Below are positions 37,566-46,622 of a DNA stretch of 49,398 nucleotides, in pieces (the first letter of the stretch is position 1; each line of letters starts with the position of its first letter). This stretch comes from JAQYVL01 sp964578935 (GTDB lineage Bacteria > Desulfobacterota > Desulfobacteria > Desulfobacterales > SURF-7). The stretch is taken from assembly GCA_964578935.1 (NCBI GenBank), contig CAZOEW010000002.1, positions 1 to 49,398 of the forward strand. Reading direction: 5' to 3'. The notes under the pieces were generated by a model. It worked only from the letters and a program-made list of their open reading frames with translations. It made no database searches and was not told the DNA's origin. Both the position numbers and the translations under genes were made by a program.

Positions 37566-38069
37566 TTAATCTTTCGGGTGACACTCGATGCAACCCGTGG
37601 GCACTGATTTGGGTAAATCTGTTTTCGTTTCACGGGTTGATATTGTACGTTCCGTTATTTGAGTTTTCAGCGCCCTGTGGCAGTCTCTGCACTGATTATG
37701 ATAAGCATATTTATAATATTTTATCGCTTCAGCTGTATACACGCCGTTTTTTAAAGGTTTTGGGGGTATGGTAATCTGGTCGTGGCAGCCCGAGGCAGTG
37801 CATGTCTGAATTTTACCGGCTCCATCCCATTTGTGATGACATTTTGTGCAGTTGTAACTAAAATGTTTTGAATGTGGAAAGTCGACTGAAGCTCGTAACT
37901 GATTGACGGATTCAGGGGGCGCTATTTTAAAACTCCCCATTGGAATACAAAGTGGGTCATCAGATCCTTTATATTTCGCTGTTTCATTTTCCTGCTCGGC
38001 ATTGGCAAAAGGGTTGCTCAATATAATAGCTGCAAGCAGGCATAAAATTGCAATACCGTTTCTACGCAT
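37566..38069 (-). CDS. Tetrahaem cytochrome c3 (class III)
   Basis: A periplasmic multihaem cytochrome of the kind that accepts electrons from hydrogenases or formate dehydrogenases and feeds membrane complexes such as Hmc. A signal peptide (MRRNGIAILCLLAAIILSN) is followed by four haem motifs: CTKCH, CTASGCH (four-residue spacing), CRDCH and CIECH. PHSKHFSYNCTKCHHKW and CTASGCHD follow the classic cytochrome c3 pattern. The fourth motif has two-residue spacing, whereas the best-known Desulfovibrio c3 has four. ATG 38069 has GGAGGGG six bases ahead; the open frame reaches 38132. The mature part is about 145 residues, longer than Desulfovibrio c3. It lies between two zinc-ribbon genes on the other strand. 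Confidence 0.88.
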   Translation of the reverse strand: MRRNGIAILCLLAAIILSNPFANAEQENETAKYKGSDDPLCIPMGSFKIAPPESVNQLRASVDFPHSKHFSYNCTKCHHKWDGAGKIQTCTASGCHDQITIPPKPLKNGVYTAEAIKYYKYAYHNQCRDCHRALKTQITERTISTRETKTDLPKSVPTGCIECHPKD

Positions 38070-38263
38070 TCCATTCCCCTCCATAGATGAGTAAAAATTA
38101 AAACTCTTACCTGTTATTTTTAAAATTTTCAACCATTGTTTTCAAATTGTTAAAAATGGAATCCATTGGCACAACTGGGCGAAATCAAAAGTTGACCGGA
38201 ATCGAAATGATTGTATATAACGTCCGTAAACAACTTTGAAACCCGTATCAAGAAAGCTTTTTT

Positions 38264-39490
38264 ATGAACTACCTGATTGAACATCAATGCCCGCAATGCG
38301 GAGCTCCGGCCATACTTGAAGAGGCGGACCGTCTTTTTACCTGCCCGTTCTGCAAGGTCCGTTCCTATCTGCTTGCCGGAAAATATTTCAGATACTTTTT
38401 TCAACCACGTTCAACAAATGGCGGGAATCTCATTTATATCCCTTACTGGCGGTTCAAGGGCATGATGTTTTCAACCTCTCCGGGAGGCATTGTTCATCGA
38501 TTTATTGATTTCAGCTCACTGGCGATCGAATCCGCGATTTTCCCGTCATCCGTCGGTTTGAGGTCGCAGGCATTGAAATTAAAGTTTATACTCCCTGACG
38601 AACCAGGGCTTTTTATAAAGCCTTCCATACCGATTGAGCAGATACTGAAATTCGCAGAGGGACACTACAGCGCGGCACCGGATGATTTCGTTTCACACAC
38701 CGCCTTTGTTGGTGATACGCTGAGTCTCATTTATTCACCGTTTTATGCAGATCGTAAAATTACTGATGCCGTTATTGACCAGCCTGTAGTTTCCGATGCC
38801 TCTCTTGATTTCAACATGTCGGATTATCAAGTTGAACCACCGAACCGGCCTTTTCGGTTTATTCCTGTCCTGTGTCCGGAATGCGGGTGGGATCTCCTAG
38901 GGGAGAAGGAATCATTGGCACTGGTCTGCAGAAATTGCAGTTCATGCTGGTTCTCGAGCGAAAAAAAGCTGTTAAAGCTGAAATACGGTATTTTGCCCGG
39001 GAAACAGGAAGGGATGCTGTACCTTCCTTTCTGGAGGATACGGGCGGAGATATCGGGTGCGGGTCTGGATTCTTATGCGGATCTTATTAAAATAGCCAAT
39101 CTGCCGAAGGTGGTACAAAAAGGAATGGAAGAAAGAAAATTTTATTTCTGGGTTCAGGCATTTAAGGTTCGTCCCGGGATTTTTTTTCGACTTGCAAGAA
39201 AACTCACACTGGCACAGCCTGATCAGGCGATGATTGAAAAATTTCCGGATTCGAAACTTTATCCTGTTACCCTTTCAGTTATGGAAGCAGTTGAAAGTCT
39301 TAAAATAAATCTCGTGGGAATTGCACGCCCTGTGAAACATATGATATCGAGGTTGAATGAGATTCAGATAAAGCCGAAACGTTTCAAGCTGGTCTATATT
39401 CCGTTTCATGAGGGGCATCATGAGCTGATTCAGCATGATTTTCATTTAACAGTCGATAAAAAGTCGCTTTTGTTTGCAAAGAATTTATAA
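38264..39490 (+). CDS. Uncharacterised protein with duplicated zinc-ribbon module
   Basis: No function is known to me. The 408-residue protein starts with a TFIIB-type zinc ribbon (C9, C12, C27, C30) followed by a beta-rich segment containing LIYIPYWRFKGMMFS. The same pattern recurs: a second zinc ribbon with CPECGW at C204-C207 and CRNCSSC, then MLYLPFWRIRAEISG. The protein thus looks like a tandem duplication. No signal peptide or clear membrane helix is present. It is the next plus-strand gene after the SPFH/zinc-ribbon gene. Bacillus ydjG, a zinc-ribbon protein working with the SPFH protein YdjI, is a possible analogue only. The ribosome site is weak. Confidence 0.7.
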   Translation: MNYLIEHQCPQCGAPAILEEADRLFTCPFCKVRSYLLAGKYFRYFFQPRSTNGGNLIYIPYWRFKGMMFSTSPGGIVHRFIDFSSLAIESAIFPSSVGLRSQALKLKFILPDEPGLFIKPSIPIEQILKFAEGHYSAAPDDFVSHTAFVGDTLSLIYSPFYADRKITDAVIDQPVVSDASLDFNMSDYQVEPPNRPFRFIPVLCPECGWDLLGEKESLALVCRNCSSCWFSSEKKLLKLKYGILPGKQEGMLYLPFWRIRAEISGAGLDSYADLIKIANLPKVVQKGMEERKFYFWVQAFKVRPGIFFRLARKLTLAQPDQAMIEKFPDSKLYPVTLSVMEAVESLKINLVGIARPVKHMISRLNEIQIKPKRFKLVYIPFHEGHHELIQHDFHLTVDKKSLLFAKNL

Positions 39491-39606
39491 AACCCGGAAA
39501 AGTCGGTTGTATCCGTTATGGTTTATTTTTTCATTTCTCCAGGAAGGATATCCATGATCGGTGAAATGGATTTGCTGGTTTTTTTCGGAGTCAAGGGTTC
39601 TGCCCG

Positions 39607-42480
39607 ATGAGTACACATGGAAAAATAAAAGAATATATAGAGTCTCTGCTTGTCTCAAAAAGCATGAAGCATCAGGTCGTTTTTCACACGTTTCTGCCGG
39701 GAAGATCCGGGAATTGGAAGTTTACGGAATCGCCGTTGCCCCGAGAGTTGATCAACATGCTTCAAGCCAGAGGGATTGAAAGGCTCTATTCGCACCAGGC
39801 TGAGGCGATTGATAAGATCCGCGCTGATCTCCATACGGTTGTTGCAACACCTACTGCAAGCGGTAAAACATTTATTTACAACCTTCCGGTTATTGAAAAA
39901 ATTTGTAAAAATCAAAACGCAAGAGCGCTTTATCTCTTTCCATTAAAAGCGCTTGCCCAGGATCAGCTAAAAAACTTCAGAGAGATTGCCGCATATTTAG
40001 GGGAGAAAAGCCCGACCGCCGCAATTTATGATGGAGATACCTCTTCCTGGAACCGGAAGAAAATCAGGCTCTCGCCCCCCAATGTCCTGTTCTCCAATCC
40101 CGAAATGGTTCATCTTGCCATTTTACCCCATCATGAAACATGGAAAGAATTTTTATCCGGACTTCAGATCGTTGTGATTGACGAAGTCCATACATATCGG
40201 GGCATTATGGGTTCACACATGGCGCAGGTTTTCAGACGCCTTTCAAGAGTATGCAGCCATTACGGCTCAAAGCCCACTTTTGTGTTCAGTTCTGCAACCA
40301 TCGCGAATCCTTCCGAACTTGCCGGTCAACTCACCGGCTTACCGGTCGATGTCATCGAAGATAACGGCGCGCCACAGGGAAGCAGGCATATTGTTTTACT
40401 GGATCCGGATGTCGGACCGGCTCAGAGTGCGATACTTCTTCTGAAAGCAGCTTTGCACAGAGGGCTTCGGACCATCGTTTACACCCAATCCCGTAAAATG
40501 ACAGAGTTGATCGCGATTTGGGCGGGAAGCCGTTCAGGGCGTTTCAGAGACAAAATCAGCGCCTATCGCGCGGGGTTTCTTCCTGAAGAGCGGCGTGAAA
40601 TTGAAGCCAGACTTTCCAGTGGAGAATTGCTGGCTGTTATATCCACCAGTGCCCTGGAACTGGGTATCGATATCGGTGACCTGGATCTCTGCATTCTTGT
40701 CGGATATCCCGGTTCGATCATGGCCACCTGGCAGAGAGGGGGAAGGGTGGGGCGTTCCGGTCAGGAATCCGCTCTTGTCCTGATCGCGGGTGAAGATGCC
40801 CTGGATCAATACTACATCCGGAATCCCCGGGAATTTTTGGCCAAAGAGCCGGAATCCGCTGTAATTAATCCATATAATTCAGAGATTCTGAAAAAACATC
40901 TGACATGTGCCGCTTCAGAGATCCCTTTAAAAACCGATGAACCTTTCATGCAGGATCAATTGATGAAAAAGGCAGTGCGTTCCCTGGAATTACAGGGAGA
41001 TCTTTTAAGAAGCGGTGATGGCGACCTGTTTTTTTCGCGCCTGAAAATACCGCATCGACATGTGGATTTAAGGGGAACCGGCAGCCGCTTCAACATCATA
41101 TGCAGTGAAACCGGAGAAAACAAAGGGGAGATCGATGGCTTCAGAGCTTTTAAAGAGACCCATCCAGGAGCCATATATCTGCACCGGGGTGACACCTTTC
41201 TGGTGAAGCAATTGAATCTTCCTGAAATGACGATTGAGGTGTCATCCATTAAACCGAATTATTATACGAAAGTCCGGGGAAATAAAAACACCGAAATTCT
41301 CGAAATCACCGGAGAGAAATCAGTTTGGGGTACAAAGGTCTTTCAGGGACGCCTCAAGGTCACGGATCAGGTAACGGGTTACGAAAAATGGCACATTCAC
41401 TCCCGCAAGAGATTGAATGTGATTCCACTGGACCTGCCTCCGCAGATTTTTGAAACAGAAGGCTTCTGGATGACGATTCCGGACCGGATTCAGGAAGATG
41501 TGATTTCGCGATATCTTCATTTTATGGGCGGGATTCATGCAATCGAACACGCGATGATCGGTGTGATTCCATTTTTTGTGATGGCAGACCGGAACGATCT
41601 GGGTGGCATATCGATCCCGCTTCACCCTCAGACAAATCATGCAGCTGTATTTATTTATGACGTTATCCCGGGAGGTGCCGGGTTGAGTGTGCTTGCATAT
41701 CAGCGGGCAGATGACCTTCTTGAACGCACATTGGAAATTATACAAACATGCCCGTGTGATTCCGGATGTCCCTCTTGTGTCCATTCGCCAAAATGCGGCT
41801 CAGGTAATCGGCCGATTGATAAAGCTTCTGCATATTACATATTAAATCGGCTCAGGTCCGGCAGATCAACGGTAATAGATGAGAAACGCTTTTATATCAA
41901 AAGGGAAAAGAAACTCGTTTTACCTGCTCAAAAAGAAAAAAAGAGAATCCGTTTCGGTGTTTTTGATATTGAAACAAAATATTCAGCTCAGGAAGTAGGC
42001 GGCTGGCATAAAGCGGATAAAATGGGAATCAGCTGTGTGGTTCTCTATGACTCGGAATGCGATGACTACCTTGAATTTATGGATGACCGGATTCCGGAAC
42101 TGATTCAGCATTTATGTAAGCTCGATCTTGTAATAGGCTTCAACATCAGGCGGTTCGACTATCTTGTGTTAAGCGGATATTCCGACTTTGATTTCAGCAG
42201 GCTGAACACACTGGATATTCTTGAAAAGGTTCATGAGCGCCTGGGATATCGGTTGTCTCTTAATCATCTGGCAAATGCGACCCTCGGCATCCAAAAGAGC
42301 GCTGACGGGCTGCAGGCTCTTGAATGGTGGAAAAGCGGAGAGATCCGAAAAATTATAGAGTATTGCAAAATAGATGTCCAGATCACCCGGGATCTGTTTT
42401 TATTCGGAAGAGACAATGGCTATCTGTTGTTTACAAACAAGGCGGGGAACGCCGTAAGGGTTCCGGTTGAATGGCAATAG
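39607..42480 (+). CDS. MrfA-type helicase fused to an MrfB-type DEDD exonuclease
   Basis: A single 957-residue protein joining two DNA-repair activities. Residues about 40-760 are a superfamily 2 DNA helicase of the YprA/MrfA (Hrq1-like) type: Walker A PTASGKT at 82-88, DEVH at 192-195, SAT in FSSATIANPSE, and QRGGRVGRSGQ. The C-terminal DUF1998/MZB four-cysteine site is C715, C717, C721, C724. After a basic linker, residues about 780-957 are a ribonuclease H-like DEDD exonuclease: FDIET (D787, E789), IGFNIRRFDY (D851) and YCKID (Y919, D923). In Bacillus these are two proteins, MrfA and MrfB, acting in mitomycin C lesion repair. Convergent with the cyclase gene. Confidence 0.9.
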   Translation: MSTHGKIKEYIESLLVSKSMKHQVVFHTFLPGRSGNWKFTESPLPRELINMLQARGIERLYSHQAEAIDKIRADLHTVVATPTASGKTFIYNLPVIEKICKNQNARALYLFPLKALAQDQLKNFREIAAYLGEKSPTAAIYDGDTSSWNRKKIRLSPPNVLFSNPEMVHLAILPHHETWKEFLSGLQIVVIDEVHTYRGIMGSHMAQVFRRLSRVCSHYGSKPTFVFSSATIANPSELAGQLTGLPVDVIEDNGAPQGSRHIVLLDPDVGPAQSAILLLKAALHRGLRTIVYTQSRKMTELIAIWAGSRSGRFRDKISAYRAGFLPEERREIEARLSSGELLAVISTSALELGIDIGDLDLCILVGYPGSIMATWQRGGRVGRSGQESALVLIAGEDALDQYYIRNPREFLAKEPESAVINPYNSEILKKHLTCAASEIPLKTDEPFMQDQLMKKAVRSLELQGDLLRSGDGDLFFSRLKIPHRHVDLRGTGSRFNIICSETGENKGEIDGFRAFKETHPGAIYLHRGDTFLVKQLNLPEMTIEVSSIKPNYYTKVRGNKNTEILEITGEKSVWGTKVFQGRLKVTDQVTGYEKWHIHSRKRLNVIPLDLPPQIFETEGFWMTIPDRIQEDVISRYLHFMGGIHAIEHAMIGVIPFFVMADRNDLGGISIPLHPQTNHAAVFIYDVIPGGAGLSVLAYQRADDLLERTLEIIQTCPCDSGCPSCVHSPKCGSGNRPIDKASAYYILNRLRSGRSTVIDEKRFYIKREKKLVLPAQKEKKRIRFGVFDIETKYSAQEVGGWHKADKMGISCVVLYDSECDDYLEFMDDRIPELIQHLCKLDLVIGFNIRRFDYLVLSGYSDFDFSRLNTLDILEKVHERLGYRLSLNHLANATLGIQKSADGLQALEWWKSGEIRKIIEYCKIDVQITRDLFLFGRDNGYLLFTNKAGNAVRVPVEWQ

Positions 42481-42511
42481 ATACGCCGTCCGGCATATCG
42501 TCAGCGGGAAA

Positions 42512-43432
42512 CTACGTGTCATGTTCTTTTATCGGCATCTTTTCAATTCGGTTTCTTCCCTTTCTTTTGGATTCATACAGGGCATCATCCGCAAGTTTTA
42601 AAAGAGCTTCAGCCGAATCCACATCGCTGGTTATCTCTGAAACGCCCTGGCTGATGGTTATCCGCAACCGTTTATCCTTGAATTGGAAAATTTCGGTTTC
42701 GACACCGATGCGCAGGAACTCCGCAAGGGCCATGGCGGAATCAATCGTTGTTTCAGGAAGGAGGCAACAAAACTCCTCGCCTCCGTAACGAGATGCAATA
42801 TCGATTGTCCTGATTCTTTCATCAATGAGGGTTGCCAGTTTTTTCAGAATAAAGTCGCCGGCCTGATGACCATGCGAGTCATTAATTTTTTTAAAATGAT
42901 CGATATCAATCATGATCAGGCTGAGAGGCCGGTTATAGCGGATATGTCTGTCAAATTCCTCTATCAGTTTTGTTTCAAAATGTCTTCGATTAAATATACC
43001 GGTCAAGCCGTCTTTGGTGTTCATGGTGATTAATTTTGTTTCATAGGCGGCTATATCCGTGACATCCTGAACGGTGATATAAATGTACTGTATTTGATTC
43101 TTTTCATCACGCAACGGACCAACGGTGCAGCTTTGCTGCATGTAATCGAAGTTGGAGCCCAACGTGTTGTAGGCTTTGAACGGAAAACAATATTTATGAA
43201 GTTTTTGAGAAAAAAAAGCAAAGTTTCCGAATGTAAAAACAGATTTGCAATTACGCAAAAACCAGGAAGTGTTCAGGTCAGGGAAAAAATCAAAAAGCGG
43301 TTTTCCGATAATCTCTTCCGGGTTGATTTTGCTGTGTATCGTCATCCAGCGGTTCCATTTAAAAACATGTAGATCTCGATCCAGGATGACAATACCTACA
43401 TCCAGCATATCAAATATCTGGGAAAAAATCAT
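42512..43432 (-). CDS. PAS-GGDEF diguanylate cyclase
   Basis: A soluble c-di-GMP synthase. An N-terminal PAS domain (about residues 5-135, VGIVILDRDLHVFKWNRWMT to YITVQDVTDI) leads to a GGDEF domain from KDGLTGIFNRRHFETK. The active site GGEEF starts at G217, and an RTID product-inhibition site lies five residues before it. No EAL domain or membrane helix is present. Its ATG overlaps the cheC-like stop in ATGA, making it the third gene of a coupled operon (CheY, CheC, cyclase), so its activity is plausibly tied to that signalling pair. Confidence 0.92.
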   Translation of the reverse strand: MIFSQIFDMLDVGIVILDRDLHVFKWNRWMTIHSKINPEEIIGKPLFDFFPDLNTSWFLRNCKSVFTFGNFAFFSQKLHKYCFPFKAYNTLGSNFDYMQQSCTVGPLRDEKNQIQYIYITVQDVTDIAAYETKLITMNTKDGLTGIFNRRHFETKLIEEFDRHIRYNRPLSLIMIDIDHFKKINDSHGHQAGDFILKKLATLIDERIRTIDIASRYGGEEFCCLLPETTIDSAMALAEFLRIGVETEIFQFKDKRLRITISQGVSEITSDVDSAEALLKLADDALYESKRKGRNRIEKMPIKEHDT

Positions 43433-44079
43433 TCGTACGAATCCATAAAATCATTAAGGGATTTCCGCAGCCAGTCAATTGACTCATGATTTGTCAGAAT
43501 TAAGAGGAAACCGCTGATATCTTTTTCCTTAAAGGTGAAAACGGTTTTCATTACAATGGCTTTCTGCTGGGGATCAAAATGTTCTATGAGACGGTTGAGT
43601 TCATTTTTTTCACCTTGAAGCACTTGAGGCGGTGAATAGGTCACAAAGGTGTTCAGCAGCTCCGATACTTTTCCAACACAGGCACCAATCAATATGTTTC
43701 CGATTTCGAGCAATCCGCCTCTCTCCAGGGTGGCTGATGCCGAGTCGTCATAATCCCTGGATTCCTTATTATCGAGAAATGCAAGTATATCTTTTCCGCT
43801 GCCGCTTGGGAAAACCAGTAATCCTGATCCTTTGAAGTTTCCCCAGAATTTTTGTTCGACAATGCTGTTTTCACTGTCTTCATGTATGATTTTTTTGAGG
43901 TATTCAGGCAAGGCACCGATACCGATGGCCATAATATTCGGAACGCTCAGCATTACATATATATCAATCACTTCGGCAAGGTCGGCCGTGGCATTACCAA
44001 AGGCAATATTCATAATTTCCTGAAGGATGTCCTTCTCTTCTTCAGAAAAATCAGTCTCGGCCTCTTGACTCATTGTCAT
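43429..44079 (-). CDS. cheC: CheC-like phosphatase
   Basis: A CheC/CheX/FliY-family protein that would dephosphorylate a CheY-type regulator. The first phosphatase motif is intact: DILQEIMNIAFGNA, with the Asp-xxx-Glu-xx-Asn pattern and a Pro 23 residues after the Asn (LSVPN). A second copy, GGLLEIGNILIGACVGKVSE, keeps Glu and Asn but not the leading Asp/Ser. At 216 residues it is similar to CheC. Two starts are possible, 44079 (overlapping the cheY-like stop) and ATG 44073. The adjacent single-domain regulator is the obvious substrate. No other chemotaxis genes are in the window. Confidence 0.82.
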   Translation of the reverse strand: MTMSQEAETDFSEEEKDILQEIMNIAFGNATADLAEVIDIYVMLSVPNIMAIGIGALPEYLKKIIHEDSENSIVEQKFWGNFKGSGLLVFPSGSGKDILAFLDNKESRDYDDSASATLERGGLLEIGNILIGACVGKVSELLNTFVTYSPPQVLQGEKNELNRLIEHFDPQQKAIVMKTVFTFKEKDISGFLLILTNHESIDWLRKSLNDFMDSYE

Positions 44080-44462
44080 TTCTCCTGAAGCTGGTTTATT
44101 TTTAGCTCTACCTTGGTAATGGCTTCCTGAATGGATGATGCTTTTGCAGGTTTTTTAAGAAGGGTAAAAGCGCCGAGTTCCATAACGCTGGCAATGGATT
44201 TGGGCTGAATGTCGGCAGTTGTTACAATGATAATGGCATTTTTATCAATTTCCTTAATTTTGGCCGTGGCCTTGTAGCCGTCCATTACAGGCATTGTAAG
44301 ATCCATAAACACGATATCAGGGTGAAGTTCTTTATATTTTTCAATACCGTCCTGTCCGTTGGAAGCTTCAAAAATTTCATATCCCTTGTCTTTCGGGATA
44401 CAGGTTTTGAGCATTCTGCGTGCAACAGGCGAATCATCTACGATTAGAATTTTATTGATCAT
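44076..44462 (-). CDS. Single-domain response regulator (CheY-like)
   Basis: A 128-residue receiver domain with no output domain. It starts KILIVDDSPVARRML with the acidic pair, and has the phospho-acceptor Asp in PDIVFMDLTMPVMDG, the conserved Thr in IIIVTTAD and the Lys in TLLKKPAK. AGGTAGG precedes the ATG. Its stop overlaps the cheC-like start by four bases. It probably acts through protein contacts, either with the coupled cyclase or with a motility target; the kinase that phosphorylates it is not adjacent. Confidence 0.92.
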   Translation of the reverse strand: MINKILIVDDSPVARRMLKTCIPKDKGYEIFEASNGQDGIEKYKELHPDIVFMDLTMPVMDGYKATAKIKEIDKNAIIIVTTADIQPKSIASVMELGAFTLLKKPAKASSIQEAITKVELKINQLQEK

Positions 44463-44984
44463 AATAAAACCTACCTTTTCGATTAATTTGGCGTTAATCT
44501 GGTTGCGATTGAATGAAATATAACAAAAAAGGCTTCACTTCCGGTAACTCTTGATAAAACCTTAATTTAAGATTCTATAATTCAGCTTGTCCAATTCAGG
44601 CCTTCACCGATTATTCTGAATAAAACTGTCACAAATTAAGAGATTTAAATTCAAGTGTCAAGTTTAATAATTCGCTTTTCGGAATGAAAATTAAAATTTC
44701 GCTCCATATCGTTTTCAATCTGCCCTGGACATATCTGTATTGTCTGTTTCACGATCCGATTGCATCGTCTCCCGTAGCATGTGACTTTCCAGCATTCAGG
44801 CGCCGTGCATTGCCGTGGTTATTCCAGGTGAGTTGACATCTTCCCGATCATTATTTATAACCATTCTGCTATCCGTTGATACCTTACCTTGATTGGTAAG
44901 ATTCAGAACCCGTCCTGCGCCTTGCATATCGATATGATGGCGCGAAGAAGAACGACCTCTTTTACTCAGTAAGGATACAGGTTG
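44463..44984. other. 522-base divergent intergenic region, no gene seen
   Basis: This separates the minus-strand CheY-CheC-cyclase operon from the plus-strand hydrolase gene and should contain both promoters. I found no convincing -35/-10 pair and no coding frame of note. A perfect 6-base hairpin, CTTACC with GGTAAG (44883-44900), lies about 85 bases before the hydrolase start; its role is unclear. Confidence 0.4.
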
Positions 44985-45785
44985 ATGATTGACATTCCAG
45001 ATATGGATTATGAATCACTCGACAGGCCGGAAGTGCTTGCTTTCCTTTTTTATCCAAGGTCTGAGAGCGAACATTTCTCCACACCGGGTAATCGCAGAGA
45101 GATTATAATTCCGGTTGAAAATAACATCAAAATTGGAGCCGCATTTCATGCAGCCGGGAAGTCTTTCCCAACGATTCTCTTCTTTCATGGTAACGGAGAA
45201 ATCGTCTCCGACTACGATGACATTGGGATGCTGTATAATAAAATGGATATCAATTTTTTTCCTGTGGATTATCGCGGATATGGCAAATCCAATGGCAAAC
45301 CTACGGTAACGGCCATGATGCGCGACAGCCATCGGATATTCAACTATGTTCAAAACTGGCTTGCTGAAAATCGGTATACAGGGGCCATAACTATTATGGG
45401 GCGGTCACTAGGAAGCGCACCTGCTCTTGAAATTGCCGAACACTATCAGAACGAGATCTCCGGCCTTATTATTGAAAGTGGTTTCGCTCACTGTATTCCA
45501 TTGATGAAACTTCTCGGAATCGACGTCGCGGGACTTGGGATAGATGAAGCCAGGGCGATTAAAAATATTGAAAAAATTAGAAATTTCAAGAAAAAAACCC
45601 TGATCATCCATGCGGAATTCGATCATATTATTCCATTCTCGGATGGCGTCACACTGTTTGAAGAATGCTCCTCTTTGGAAAAGGAGATGGTTGAAATTAA
45701 AGGTGCCGATCACAATACGATCTTTTATCACGGAATTGAACCGTATATGCGGGCCATAAAACGATTTGTACAAAACACTTCCTGA
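44985..45785 (+). CDS. Alpha/beta hydrolase
   Basis: A serine hydrolase of unknown substrate. The oxyanion region is ILFFHGNGEIVSDYDD, the nucleophile elbow is GRSLGS, the acid is probably in HAEFDHIIPF, and the catalytic His is in GADHNTIFY. DYRGYGKSNGKP is typical of BEM46/YqkD-like members. There is no signal peptide, so it is likely cytoplasmic. ATG 44985 is chosen over TTG 44982. At 266 residues it is complete. The neighbours give no clue to substrate. Confidence 0.87.
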   Translation: MIDIPDMDYESLDRPEVLAFLFYPRSESEHFSTPGNRREIIIPVENNIKIGAAFHAAGKSFPTILFFHGNGEIVSDYDDIGMLYNKMDINFFPVDYRGYGKSNGKPTVTAMMRDSHRIFNYVQNWLAENRYTGAITIMGRSLGSAPALEIAEHYQNEISGLIIESGFAHCIPLMKLLGIDVAGLGIDEARAIKNIEKIRNFKKKTLIIHAEFDHIIPFSDGVTLFEECSSLEKEMVEIKGADHNTIFYHGIEPYMRAIKRFVQNTS

Positions 45786-46019
45786 TCATCCAATTCATAA
45801 TCATATACCGTTTGCATCAAATTTCTGATACACCTGACAGGAAAATCAGATGACCGCTTGGTCCGGGGTTCATTCCGCAGCCTGAACAACCGGCAGAACG
45901 GTCAGGGGTTGAACTGTCCGGAAATCGTCATGAATGGCATGAAAATGACCAAAGGCATCAGGATGTTATCCCATAAAATCAATTTAATATCAAAAAAGTA
46001 GATCGAGATAAACGGGAAT

Positions 46020-46622
46020 ATGGGCATACTCGATAAAATTTTTAAAAATACCATGCATCTGGCCGAACTGAGAAAACTCATTTCAAAAGAGTATACCATC
46101 AGGTTTCATGAAGACCAGTTAAATCATTTGGTTTGCAGCGAGAGCATCGCCGGGTTTGTGGAAGCACACGACATCCGCGATCCTTCTTTCAAGATCGAGA
46201 ATGATACCCTGTATCTTGAGGGCACCCGCAATGCAATGGATGTAAAATTTGACTTCAGCATCATGCTGGCTCCGGATGTTGTATGGGAAAATCATGAGCA
46301 TTTACTTATTTTTCGATTTGAAGGGCGACCTGTCGAACAAGAGATTTTTTTTCGTTTTTTGCTTAACGGAATTATTACCGAACTTTCCGACAGAATCGCA
46401 ACAAATCATGTACACCGGAAACCTGAAATCATATTCAATGATCATGCTATGATTGTCAGACTTGATGACGTTCATTCAGACTTTCAATCCATCATAACAT
46501 CGATGGAAGTTATCGAAATCTCCTGCAGGAATAAAAATATATCGATAAGGTTTAAGATAATTCCTTCTCAGGCATTCAAGAATCCGATCTTGATTTTAAC
46601 GCTCATGAGAAAAATGAAGTAA
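46020..46622 (+). CDS. Hypothetical protein
   Basis: A 200-residue protein I do not recognise. It begins MGILDKIFKNTMHLAELRKL and lacks a signal peptide or membrane helix. Alternating strands (SFKIENDTLYLEGTRNAMDV, KFDFSIMLAPDVVW, HEHLLIFRFEGRPVE, AMIVRLDDVHS) suggest a beta-rich fold, perhaps like lipid-binding DUF domains, but this is only a guess. Codon use resembles the neighbours. The ribosome site is weak. It stands alone between two gaps of more than 230 bases. Confidence 0.65.
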   Translation: MGILDKIFKNTMHLAELRKLISKEYTIRFHEDQLNHLVCSESIAGFVEAHDIRDPSFKIENDTLYLEGTRNAMDVKFDFSIMLAPDVVWENHEHLLIFRFEGRPVEQEIFFRFLLNGIITELSDRIATNHVHRKPEIIFNDHAMIVRLDDVHSDFQSIITSMEVIEISCRNKNISIRFKIIPSQAFKNPILILTLMRKMK

